Assembly: GCA_024233215.1 (NCBI GenBank)
Contig: JACKPW010000006.1
Location: 248,001 to 312,000 of the forward strand
DNA length: 64,000 nucleotides
Source of the DNA: Verrucomicrobiales bacterium
GTDB taxonomy: Bacteria > Verrucomicrobiota > Verrucomicrobiia > Limisphaerales > J093
Direction of reading: 5' to 3'
The notes under the pieces are model-generated. The model saw only the letters and a list, made by a program, of their open reading frames with translations. It was not told where the DNA came from and did no database searches. Shown one piece after another: positions 8,036 to 15,578 of the stretch (the stretch's first letter is position 1; every line of letters starts with the position of its first letter). Position numbers and translations under genes: made by a program.

Positions 8036-9631
8036 ATGACAAAGTTCGTCCCCAACTTCCTCCGGCATGGCTGTCGCGGCGCGTTTGGCGCGTTGGCGGT
8101 GACGACGGCTTTGGAGGCCGCCACGCTGGAGGTGCGCATCGATCCCACGGTTCGGTATCAGACCATCGACGGCTTCGGTGCTTCTGACGCCTGGCGTTGT
8201 CAATTCGTCGGGCAGAACTGGCCGCTGGAAAAGCGGCAGCGCATCGCCGACCTGCTGTTCAGTCGGGAGGATGACGCGGAGGGGAATCCCAAGGGGATTG
8301 GGCTCTCGCTGTGGCGCTTCAACATCGGGGCCGGAACGGCGGAACAGGGCGAGGCGTCGGACATCCGAAATCCCTGGCGCCGGGCCGAGTGTTTCCAAAA
8401 CCCCGACGGAACCTGGGACTGGTCCAAACACGCCGGCCAACGCTGGTTTCTCGAAGCGGCCCGGCAACGGGGCGTGGAGCGGTTCCTCGCCTTTCCCAAC
8501 TCTCCGCCGGTTCACCTGACCCGCAACGGCAAAGGCTATGCGCCGAAGGACGACCCCCACCTCAACCTTCAGCCCGAACGGCTCGATGATTACGCCCGCT
8601 TTCTCGTGGACGTGATCGCTCACTTCGAGCAGGAAGGACTCCACTTCGATTATCTCAGCCCGTTCAACGAACCGCAGTGGGCCTGGGACAGCCCCGGCCA
8701 GGAAGGCACTCCCGCCTTGAACACCGAGCTTCAGAGGTTGGTGCAACAACTCTCCACCGAACTGACCCGACGCGGCCTGTCCACGGAACTCGTCATCGGC
8801 GAGGCGGGCACCATCGGGCATGTCGCGAAGGTGATGGACAATGACGGCCGCGACGACCAGGCCCGATTCTTGTTCAGCCCGGAATCCGCGGGCTGTGTCG
8901 GCACCCTGCCCCGGGTGGCTCCGATCATCTCGGCGCACAGCTATCACTCGGTCTGGCCGCTGGACCAGCAGGTGGAGAACCGTCAACGCCTGCACCAGGC
9001 ACTGGTCTCCACGAACCCGGACCTCGGCTATTGGATGACCGAATACTGCATCCTCCAGCGCAACGGCGAAATCCGCGGCGGCGGCCGCCGTGACCTGGGC
9101 ATGGACACCGCTCTCTACGTCGCCCGGATCATCCATCACGACCTCACCCTCGCCCAGGCCCGGTCCTGGCAATGGTGGACCGCCGTGACGCAGTGCGACT
9201 ACAAGGACGGCCTGGTCTATCTCGATGACGGGTCGAACGGGACAACCGGTCGGATGGGGCCGAGGGTCGAAAGCCTGAAGCACGATGGCAACGTCCGCGA
9301 AAGCAAACTGCTGTGGGCACTGGGCAACTACTCGCGATTCGTGCGCCCCGGCATGGTCCGGATCGGTTGCAATGTGGCGCCACCGCAATCGTACGTCTCC
9401 GGGTTGCTCGCCTCGGCCTACACCGGCACCAAAGGCGAAATCGTCCTGGTGCTCGTGAACCTGTCCGCGGAGGCACAACACTGCGAACTAAACCTGCCGG
9501 GCCCGGTGGAGGTCCACACGACCTCCTCGACACAGGATCTGCAACCCGGCACCCAGGACGCTGCCAACATCCTGGTACCTCCCCGGGCGGTCGTCACCAT
9601 CAGCCAGATCGGGAACCGTCAGAAAACATGA
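8036..9631 (+). CDS. GH30-family glycoside hydrolase, secreted
   Basis: A 531-residue protein starting at MTKFVPNFLRHG with an N-terminal export signal. The N-terminus of the catalytic domain carries the GH30 hallmark YQTIDGFGASDAW (about residues 41-53). LSPFNEPQWAWD supplies the acid/base Glu (about E212) and GYWMTEYCIL the nucleophile Glu (about E336) at the ends of strands beta4 and beta7 of the (beta/alpha)8 barrel. The C-terminal ~90 residues (VRPGMVRIGC to VVTISQIG) are the all-beta side domain fused to GH30 barrels. Family members include beta-1,6-galactanases, glucuronoxylanases and beta-glucosidases; the subfamily cannot be set by eye. Its stop overlaps the next start (ATGA), so the two genes are translationally coupled. 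Confidence 0.88.
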   Translation: MTKFVPNFLRHGCRGAFGALAVTTALEAATLEVRIDPTVRYQTIDGFGASDAWRCQFVGQNWPLEKRQRIADLLFSREDDAEGNPKGIGLSLWRFNIGAGTAEQGEASDIRNPWRRAECFQNPDGTWDWSKHAGQRWFLEAARQRGVERFLAFPNSPPVHLTRNGKGYAPKDDPHLNLQPERLDDYARFLVDVIAHFEQEGLHFDYLSPFNEPQWAWDSPGQEGTPALNTELQRLVQQLSTELTRRGLSTELVIGEAGTIGHVAKVMDNDGRDDQARFLFSPESAGCVGTLPRVAPIISAHSYHSVWPLDQQVENRQRLHQALVSTNPDLGYWMTEYCILQRNGEIRGGGRRDLGMDTALYVARIIHHDLTLAQARSWQWWTAVTQCDYKDGLVYLDDGSNGTTGRMGPRVESLKHDGNVRESKLLWALGNYSRFVRPGMVRIGCNVAPPQSYVSGLLASAYTGTKGEIVLVLVNLSAEAQHCELNLPGPVEVHTTSSTQDLQPGTQDAANILVPPRAVVTISQIGNRQKT

Positions 9632-11154
9632 GATCCTCGATCCTTCCTGGAACGACATTGCTGGTTCAGGCCGTCCTCGCGGGAGCCACCCTGGCCGGCG
9701 ACGTGCAATGGAACCAGTTCCGCGGTGCCAGCGGCGCCGGGACGGTCCCCGACTCCGCCCCACCCCTGAAGATCGCCGCCGACCGGGCCACCTGGCACAC
9801 CCCCGTCCCCCAGGGGAAATCCTCACCGGTACTCTGGGGAAACCGGATCTTCCTGACCGGCCTGGAGGGAGGACGGCTCATCTCCCTCGCAGTGGATCGG
9901 AACACCGGCCAGATACTGTGGAAAGAACTTGCACCCGAGGTTCCGCTCGAGGCCATGCACCAGTCGAACAGCCCCGCTGCCTCCACCCCCTGCGCGGATG
10001 CGGAGCGGGTTTGCGTCTACTTCGGTTCGTTCGGACTGCTCTGCTACGACCACGAGGGTCACGAACTCTGGCGGAAACCCATTCCCACCCCCAAGAGCAT
10101 GTACGGCGTCGCCACCTCCCCCATCCTCCATGGCGACCTGCTCATCCTGATCCTGGACGATGACGCCGACCTGCCCGACAGCAAGCTCAGTCGCTCCCGG
10201 GTCATCGCGCTGGACAAGACCACGGGGAATCCGGTTTGGGAAACACCGCGACCCTACAATCGCGGTGCCTGGACATCGCCAATGATCTGGCAGCACGACG
10301 GAGGGACCGACCTGGTGGTGCTGGGCAACGGCCGGCTCTACGGCTATGACCCAACCACCGGCGCTGAACAGTGGTACGTCAATGGCTTCGCCCGGGAACC
10401 CATCGCCCTGCCGGTTTCAGGCGACGGCTTGCTCTATGTGGCCGTCTCCATGCAGGGCGGTCGGGGCGACGAGACCCTGGATCCGGAGCCGTTTTGGGCG
10501 GCCATGCTCCACTTCGACCGGGATGGCGACGGTCGGATCGCCCGGGACGAGATCACCCGGGACTTCACCATGCCCCTGCGACCGGAACTGCCGGTCGGCC
10601 ATTCCGGGTTCGGCATCCCGCTTCCGGATGACCCAGTCCAACGTCGGCAGCGCCAGAACGACATCTTCGGCTGGCGCGACAAGGACCGCGACGGTTTCTG
10701 GACGAAGGAGGAATTCACCGCCGACATGTCGGTGGGCCGCGGGCGCCCCACCGTGGCCGCCATTCGGCCCGGCGGCCATGGGGACGTCACCGAAAGCCAT
10801 GTCGCCTGGGAAATCCACAGTGGCGTGCCGGAAATCCCCTCGCCCATCTTCCACCAAGGCCGGCTGTACCTGGTGCGCGACGGCGGGGTGTTGAGTTGCA
10901 TTCGGGCGACAACGGGCGAATTCCTCTACCGCGAACGCCTGGGCGCGCCCGGCCAGTACAGCGCCTCACCGGTGGTTGCCAACCATCACCTCTATCTCGG
11001 CTCAGACCGGGGTATCGTGACGGTCGTGAAATGCGGTGATGACTTCGAGATCACAGGACAAACCGACCTCGGAGAAGGGATCGCCGCGACGCCGGCCATG
11101 GACCGAAACACCCTTTACATCCGGACCGGGACAGCCCTCATGGCCTTCCGCTGA
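9628..11154 (+). CDS. Secreted PQQ-like beta-propeller protein with EF-hand pair
   Basis: A 508-residue protein overlapping the GH30 stop by 4 bp. The signal peptide is MRSSILPGTTLLVQAVLAG. The mature N-terminus VQWNQFRGASGAGTVPDSAP is the classic opening of planctomycete/verrucomicrobial PQQ-like (outer-membrane BamB-type) propellers, and blades with the tryptophan-docking pattern follow (ALDKTTGNPVWETP, YDPTTGAEQWYVNG, CIRATTGEFLYRE). Around residues 290-375 an insertion holds two EF-hand loops (FDRDGDGRIARDEI and DKDRDGFWTKEEF), implying Ca2+ binding. Enzymatic PQQ use is not indicated; a scaffold or binding role is more likely. It forms a probable operon with the upstream glycosidases. 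Confidence 0.82.
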   Translation: MRSSILPGTTLLVQAVLAGATLAGDVQWNQFRGASGAGTVPDSAPPLKIAADRATWHTPVPQGKSSPVLWGNRIFLTGLEGGRLISLAVDRNTGQILWKELAPEVPLEAMHQSNSPAASTPCADAERVCVYFGSFGLLCYDHEGHELWRKPIPTPKSMYGVATSPILHGDLLILILDDDADLPDSKLSRSRVIALDKTTGNPVWETPRPYNRGAWTSPMIWQHDGGTDLVVLGNGRLYGYDPTTGAEQWYVNGFAREPIALPVSGDGLLYVAVSMQGGRGDETLDPEPFWAAMLHFDRDGDGRIARDEITRDFTMPLRPELPVGHSGFGIPLPDDPVQRRQRQNDIFGWRDKDRDGFWTKEEFTADMSVGRGRPTVAAIRPGGHGDVTESHVAWEIHSGVPEIPSPIFHQGRLYLVRDGGVLSCIRATTGEFLYRERLGAPGQYSASPVVANHHLYLGSDRGIVTVVKCGDDFEITGQTDLGEGIAATPAMDRNTLYIRTGTALMAFR

Positions 11155-11236
11155 GCCGCAACAATTCGATTCTCTACAGAAGGAAACCCCCTGCTTGACC
11201 GGGCTCACGACCTGACCCACGCTTGAGACGAATACC

Positions 11237-12142
11237 ATGAAGCAAGGTCAGAACATCGCACGACTCGGGCGCCTGATGCCACTCGTGGCGGCCCTGATCA
11301 CCTCCGCATTTCCCATCCTCGGCGCCGACCCTCCCGGCACGCCGGCAACCCGCACGTTTCAAGTCAAAGGCGAGATTCGGCGCCTGGTCCCCGAAGGAAA
11401 CGTGTTGGTGATCAAGCATGAGGAGATCCCGGGCTACATGGCGGCCATGACCATGCCACTGGAGGTCCGGCCGCCAGAGGGGATGAAGGGACTGGGGGTG
11501 GGAGACCAGATCGAATTCCGGATGAACGTGACCGAGGACGACGGTTGGATCGATCACATCCGGGTCCTGGAAAAGGGGCGGCCCGAGGATGTCAAACCGG
11601 TCATCCCCAGCATCCGAATCGTCCGGGACGTGGACGAACTGAAGGTGGGAGACCTCATGCCGGACTACCCCTTCACCAACGAGCTGCACCGGGCGACGAG
11701 CCTCAAGCGGTACCGCGGTCAGGTCGTCGCGCTGACGTTCATCTACACGCGCTGCCCGTATCCGACGTTTTGTCCGCGCCAAGGTCGCCAATTCGCCGCC
11801 GCCTGCGAGCTGCTGCAGGAAAAGCTGCCCGGTCCCGAAAAGCGCTGGCACCTGCTGTCGCTCTCCTTCGATCCGGAAAACGACACCCCGTCGGTGCTAC
11901 AGCAATACGCCCGCACCTTCAATTACGACCCGGCCCACTGGAATTTCCTGACCGGCGCCATGATCGACATCGACGCGATCACCGAACAGTTCGGGGTCAT
12001 CTTCGCGCGCGATGGGGAGGGCTTCTCGCACAATGTCCGGACGGTGGTGATCAATCCCACGGGCCATATCCGGAAGATCTTCGTGGGCAACGAGTGGACC
12101 ACGGAAGAACTGGTGGCGGAAATGCTCAAGTGCTTGAAGTGA
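11237..12142 (+). CDS. CusF-like copper-binding domain fused to SCO1/SenC domain
   Basis: A 301-residue exported protein. Residues ~38-112 are a CusF/CopB-type copper-binding domain (VLVIKHEEIPGYMAAMTMPL; His61 and the Met cluster at 68-73 are the expected Cu(I) ligands). Residues ~135-300 are a thioredoxin-fold SCO1/SenC domain, which delivers copper to the CuA centre of cytochrome oxidase or acts as a redox chaperone. The copper-site cysteines are C173 and C179 (TRCPYPTFCPR), spaced CxxxxxC instead of the usual CxxxC, and the third ligand His is H265 (FSHNVRTVVI). SCO proteins with this wider spacing occur in this phylum. A terminator lies downstream at 12367-12399. Confidence 0.85.
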   Translation: MKQGQNIARLGRLMPLVAALITSAFPILGADPPGTPATRTFQVKGEIRRLVPEGNVLVIKHEEIPGYMAAMTMPLEVRPPEGMKGLGVGDQIEFRMNVTEDDGWIDHIRVLEKGRPEDVKPVIPSIRIVRDVDELKVGDLMPDYPFTNELHRATSLKRYRGQVVALTFIYTRCPYPTFCPRQGRQFAAACELLQEKLPGPEKRWHLLSLSFDPENDTPSVLQQYARTFNYDPAHWNFLTGAMIDIDAITEQFGVIFARDGEGFSHNVRTVVINPTGHIRKIFVGNEWTTEELVAEMLKCLK

Positions 12143-12151
12143 AGCCCAACC

Positions 12152-12342
12152 GTAGCCGCGGACGTCCAGTCCGCGCACTTTTCCACGGCACGGCCTCCGA
12201 ATCAAGATTTGCGCCGAGTGATGTCGGCGGCCACCCGCCCGCGTGGGCTCGGACGTCCAGTCCGCGCAATTCTCCCGGTCGCTCAGGGCTCCACGACGCA
12301 CGCACGCGGAGAGGAGATTTGCGCCGACGTACGTCGGCGGCT
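12152..12342 (+). repeat. REPIN-like element, tandem double copy B
   Basis: Four copies of the palindromic unit in alternating orientation: 12152-12180 (forward), 12206-12234 (inverted), 12243-12269 (forward, diverged start GTGGGCTCGGACGT) and 12314-12342 (inverted). The outermost ends GTAGCCGC and GCGGCTAC are intact, while the two inner ends are mutated. It begins 9 bp after the SCO1 stop codon and precedes its terminator. Confidence 0.75.
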
Positions 12343-12366
12343 ACGGTGCGAAGCGGCACAAGCAAC

Positions 12367-12399
12367 AAGGCCCGGTGATTAATCCGACCGGGCCTTTTT
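12367..12399. terminator. Rho-independent terminator, probably bidirectional
   Basis: The stem AAGGCCCGGT pairs with ACCGGGCCTT (10 bp) around a 10-nt loop, and a T-run follows on the plus strand. It lies between the convergent SCO1 gene and the PEP-CTERM gene, and the A residues on the left give a U-tract for the minus strand as well. Confidence 0.85.
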
Positions 12400-12428
12400 G
12401 AAATTGGAATCGGGGTTGGAGCGCCGTT

Positions 12429-13496
12429 TCAGCGTCTCGCGCCAGCCAGCCGCCGCCGCCGGATTCCAGCAAATCCAAGCAAACCGACTGACCCGATCAA
12501 CGCCCAAGTTGTGGGCTCGGGAACGGGCCCGTATACCGTAATCAGGTCCTGCTTATGAGAGTTGAAAGGAGGCTCCCCTTCGTTCACCAATCCCATCAAA
12601 GACCAAGTGCGGGTATAAGTCCCAGGATCATAGCTTGCGTTGTAGAGGGTGATGACCTCATTCACGTAGCCTTGGGCACGGTTGTAAACGTTTGCCGAGG
12701 TATCCACGTTATCCAGCGGGTTGGTGCTGTAGGCCGGGAGTGGAGCAGCAGGATCAGTTCCGTACCAACCGAAATGCCCGGTGGAACCGTCCGAGCCAAC
12801 CAAATCTAGATTCTGTTTCAGCAAGGCGCCCCCGCTGATTGCTTCGTGCGTAAGCTTCCACACGGCAAGCTGAAAGGCGCCCGCCTCAAGATCGGTCCAG
12901 TCGCCCACGCCCATCCCCTTGTAATACAGGTCAAACAGGATCTGAAGGTAGGCCGCCTTAACAGACCCGATACCCCCCGCGTCAATACCCGCCACCTTGG
13001 CATTCGCCGGAGCGTCCGGTACGGACAAGACCGCGATGTCGTCGACCGTCGCATACGACGTGTAGGATGTGCCAAACGTGATCGGTTCCGAAAGCTCCAC
13101 GCAGAACGCCACCCGATCCCAATTTACGGGCTGCGAATCATACTGGGTGATGTGGATGGGATAAGTAACCGCGGCCAATCCGCCTGAAGCGACCGTCCCC
13201 CCCGCCAAGATGCCAGTCGCCGTACCAATCTGCCAAGTCCCGTCCAACGGTCGGCCCAACGTATATGAATACCCTTTGCGTGTGGCAGTGTCATTCACCA
13301 GCGTCAGGTTTACACCGACGGCGCCGAACGCACTCTGCCCGGCCGACAGCAGGAAAGCCGCCAACGCCAAAACGCCCGTTGCTCTAGCTTGAGCACGGCC
13401 CACGGAACGCAGCACGAAACGGCTGACCTGCTGGCGCGCGGGTTTGAAGTCCCACCTCTCGCAGGCGAGCTCCCCGCTTGTCAGAAGCAAATTCAT
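12429..13496 (-). CDS. PEP-CTERM sorted secreted protein of unknown function
   Basis: About 355 residues. The C-terminus has the full PEP-CTERM sorting signal: VPEPTTWALIGSVGLLGF followed by a basic RRRR cluster, so export and exosortase processing are expected. The body contains a region resembling thioester/Cys-rich surface domains of PEP-CTERM proteins (AFCVELSEPITFG, then AAYLQILFDLYYKGM, AGAFQLAVWKLTHEA), a pattern shared by many exosortase substrates that carry a FCVDL/AFQLAIWEI motif pair. The start is uncertain: the ATG used gives a long 58-residue leader whose hydrophobic core is VLALAAFLLSAG; a GTG nearer the core is possible. A terminator lies downstream at 12367. Confidence 0.75.
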   Translation of the reverse strand: MNLLLTSGELACERWDFKPARQQVSRFVLRSVGRAQARATGVLALAAFLLSAGQSAFGAVGVNLTLVNDTATRKGYSYTLGRPLDGTWQIGTATGILAGGTVASGGLAAVTYPIHITQYDSQPVNWDRVAFCVELSEPITFGTSYTSYATVDDIAVLSVPDAPANAKVAGIDAGGIGSVKAAYLQILFDLYYKGMGVGDWTDLEAGAFQLAVWKLTHEAISGGALLKQNLDLVGSDGSTGHFGWYGTDPAAPLPAYSTNPLDNVDTSANVYNRAQGYVNEVITLYNASYDPGTYTRTWSLMGLVNEGEPPFNSHKQDLITVYGPVPEPTTWALIGSVGLLGFAGIRRRRLAGARR

Positions 13497-13797
13497 GTCG
13501 CGAAAATTGACACAACATCCCGCACTGTCAAACGGAAAGAACACCTCGATATCTTGGTAACCACCCGAGGAAGACACAAAGATTTCAAGTCGTAAACCGT
13601 TCGCACTCAACATCACAACTCCAATTAATAACCCTATAAGGAATACACATGAACACTCATCACCGGACCTATGCCGGGGGAAAATTCTTTGGTGGAGCCA
13701 GCAATCTGAAATGCGTCAAGCCCCCCTGCTCCCCCGTATGCCCACGCACGTTGCCCCGGGTTCAAGTACAGATAGGACTGTTGTCGAACAGATTACG
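13497..13797. other. Intergenic region upstream of the PEP-CTERM gene
   Basis: About 300 bp between the stop of the matrixin gene and the start of the next minus-strand gene. The part 13600-13660 is AT-rich compared with the surroundings and probably carries the promoter. No clear terminator or repeat is seen. An in-frame extension of the PEP-CTERM ORF to 13616 exists but lacks protein-like character. Confidence 0.4.
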
Positions 13798-14946
13798 TTA
13801 CATTCGACGACGCCATACCCGAACCATCACCGCCCCCGCCAGCAGGCACGCAACCGCGAGAACGGAGCTTGGCTCCGGCACCAGCACCGGGTTGAAATAC
13901 CAACTGTACCCGGCCAGCGGAGTTTCGTTAAAGAAGATCGGGACGTAATCATATCCGGTTGGCGCCTGGATTTGCGCGTGACCGTCGCCAATGCCCCCGT
14001 AGATGGTGGCTCCCAGGAGGGTCACCGCAAAACCGGTCTTGGCGTTATCAAAGTCGAGCACGATGTCGGCAGCGGCGGTCAGTCCGGCATAGGTGAGATT
14101 CAGGGTGTAGTCGTCCGCCGTCCCCGCCACCTCGTCCCAACCGGACATGGCGTAGCGGATTCCAGCGACGTCATCGTGCCCCAGGGTGCGCTGGGCCTCG
14201 TCGTTGTAGGTGCCCTGCTGCAGGACCCCCTCGGTGTTCGCGAGGGAGAACAAGCCGCCCACCGTCCGGTCTGGGTTGGCGGAATACGTGTCGCTGCCGG
14301 GCAGATCGGCCAGGTCCACGCTGTAGGTGGTGGAATCGACGGTGCCAGGAATGCTGAACGGGTTGTTGTTGTCGATGCGGAACCAGTTCATGTTCCCGTC
14401 GTCATCCCGCAAATCGTCTCCCGACCCAATCACCCCGTCGGCGCCGGCGTTCAAGTCATAACTGCCGTCCGGCCCCCGGGTGGACTTGGAGTAGTTGTGC
14501 AGGCTCGCCGCCAGGCCACTCTCGGTGGACAGGTTGGGGTGTCCCAGTCCAAGCGCATGGCCCATCTCATGCAGCAGGGTGGATTCGAAGTCGAATTGGT
14601 TGGATCCCAAGTCGTTGGCACCGCCCAGGAGGAGGTTCCCGGTGGTGGGAACCAAGTGGTTCCATGTGTAGATCACGTTCTGGACGGGGATCAACATGGA
14701 CGCGGCGTTCGCGCTGGTGGGATCGATCCCCACCGTGAGGTTGATGACACCGCCGCTGCCAGCATAGCCGGTCGGGTGGGTGACCAGATCCAGGCCGTAG
14801 GTGTCCCCCGCGAAGGCGTAACTGAAAGCGGCGGCCCTCGGGGAGAGGAGGCCGGTGAAAAGGAGTATCGGCAGGCAGCGGCGGTACCCCAGGCGGACCC
14901 GCTTCCGCGCAAGCCAGGCACGGTTAGAGCTATTCAAGGCAACCAT
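13798..14946 (-). CDS. Matrixin-like zinc metalloprotease with PEP-CTERM signal
   Basis: A 382-residue protein. The N-terminal signal is RCLPILLFTGLLSPRAAAF. The zinc-binding metzincin motif HEMGHALGLGH lies at about residues 126-136, giving the three His ligands and the catalytic Glu of matrixins (M10). A Ca2+-loop-like acidic region follows (DGVIGSGDDLRDDDGN). HDDVAGIRYAMSGWDE resembles the downstream VAGIRYLY element of matrixins and may hold the Met-turn. The C-terminus is a PEP-CTERM sorting signal (VPEPSSVLAVACLLAGAV then VWRRRM). It is a predicted extracellular or surface protease, itself an exosortase substrate. It lies upstream of and co-directional with another PEP-CTERM gene. Confidence 0.86.
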   Translation of the reverse strand: MVALNSSNRAWLARKRVRLGYRRCLPILLFTGLLSPRAAAFSYAFAGDTYGLDLVTHPTGYAGSGGVINLTVGIDPTSANAASMLIPVQNVIYTWNHLVPTTGNLLLGGANDLGSNQFDFESTLLHEMGHALGLGHPNLSTESGLAASLHNYSKSTRGPDGSYDLNAGADGVIGSGDDLRDDDGNMNWFRIDNNNPFSIPGTVDSTTYSVDLADLPGSDTYSANPDRTVGGLFSLANTEGVLQQGTYNDEAQRTLGHDDVAGIRYAMSGWDEVAGTADDYTLNLTYAGLTAAADIVLDFDNAKTGFAVTLLGATIYGGIGDGHAQIQAPTGYDYVPIFFNETPLAGYSWYFNPVLVPEPSSVLAVACLLAGAVMVRVWRRRM

Positions 14947-15578
14947 CGGGCATATGAATAGCCACCACCCCCCCCTTGGACAAGCGGATTCTCAGCGCGG
15001 ACCAGCGTAGCCGCCGACGTGCAGTCGGCGCAAATCTCCCGGCGAACCGGACCTCTCCCCCACGCAGCCACCCCACCACCAGCGGTGGCACTCCGCCGGC
15101 TCGGCCGTGCCCTCCGCAACCTTCCGCCCACCTCGAGATTCAGCGCGGACTGACGTCCGCGGCTACGGGCGCGGCACAAAATCCATTACGCCAAGCCTTT
15201 GCACCCCAACCATGACCGCAGAGCGGGGCTTCACACGCACCGGCTGATCTCACCGAGAGGATGCAGAAAACCTCAGGGAACCACCGCTGGGTACAACATT
15301 TGATGGACAAATCAAGCCCCACATCAGGATTTCAGACCTCATAATCCAACATTTTTTTAATTGCTGACCACATAGTCATATGATAGAAGTGTAAGGTATT
15401 CGAGACAAGATCGTCCGACAAATCATATGGGTGTCAGCAAAAAGTGGAATGTCGATCTCGCAGTCTCATGAGGATATTCGGACCCATCAGGGCAGGGACG
15501 CCCGAGAACGTCCGGCGGAAGAACGAAGAACAACAACAAGCAACCATGCCTCCCCGGGGGGCGATCACGAGACTACTT
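14947..15578. other. Intergenic region with REPIN-like copy C and AT-rich promoter region
   Basis: About 630 bp between divergent genes. The left part contains REPIN-like copy C (15007-15166). The right part, 15330-15420, is strikingly AT-rich for this genome (an eight-T run near 15352, and CATATGATAG at 15377-15386) and is the likely promoter region of the DUF7467 gene. No ORF is supported. Confidence 0.5.
15007..15166 (-). repeat. REPIN-like element, copy C (reverse orientation)
   Basis: The left unit (15007-15036) reads GTAGCCGCCGACGT, then GTCGGCGCAAATC. The right unit (15137-15166) reads GATTCAGCGCGGAC, then GTCCGCGGCTAC. The CSG-type and GSC-type palindromes are in the opposite order to copies A and B, so the whole element is inverted. 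The spacer is ~100 bp and unrelated to the other copies. Confidence 0.72.

Noticed and set aside
7982..9481. 499-codon minus-strand open frame opposite GH30
   Set aside because: Shadow of the GH30 gene; no domain.
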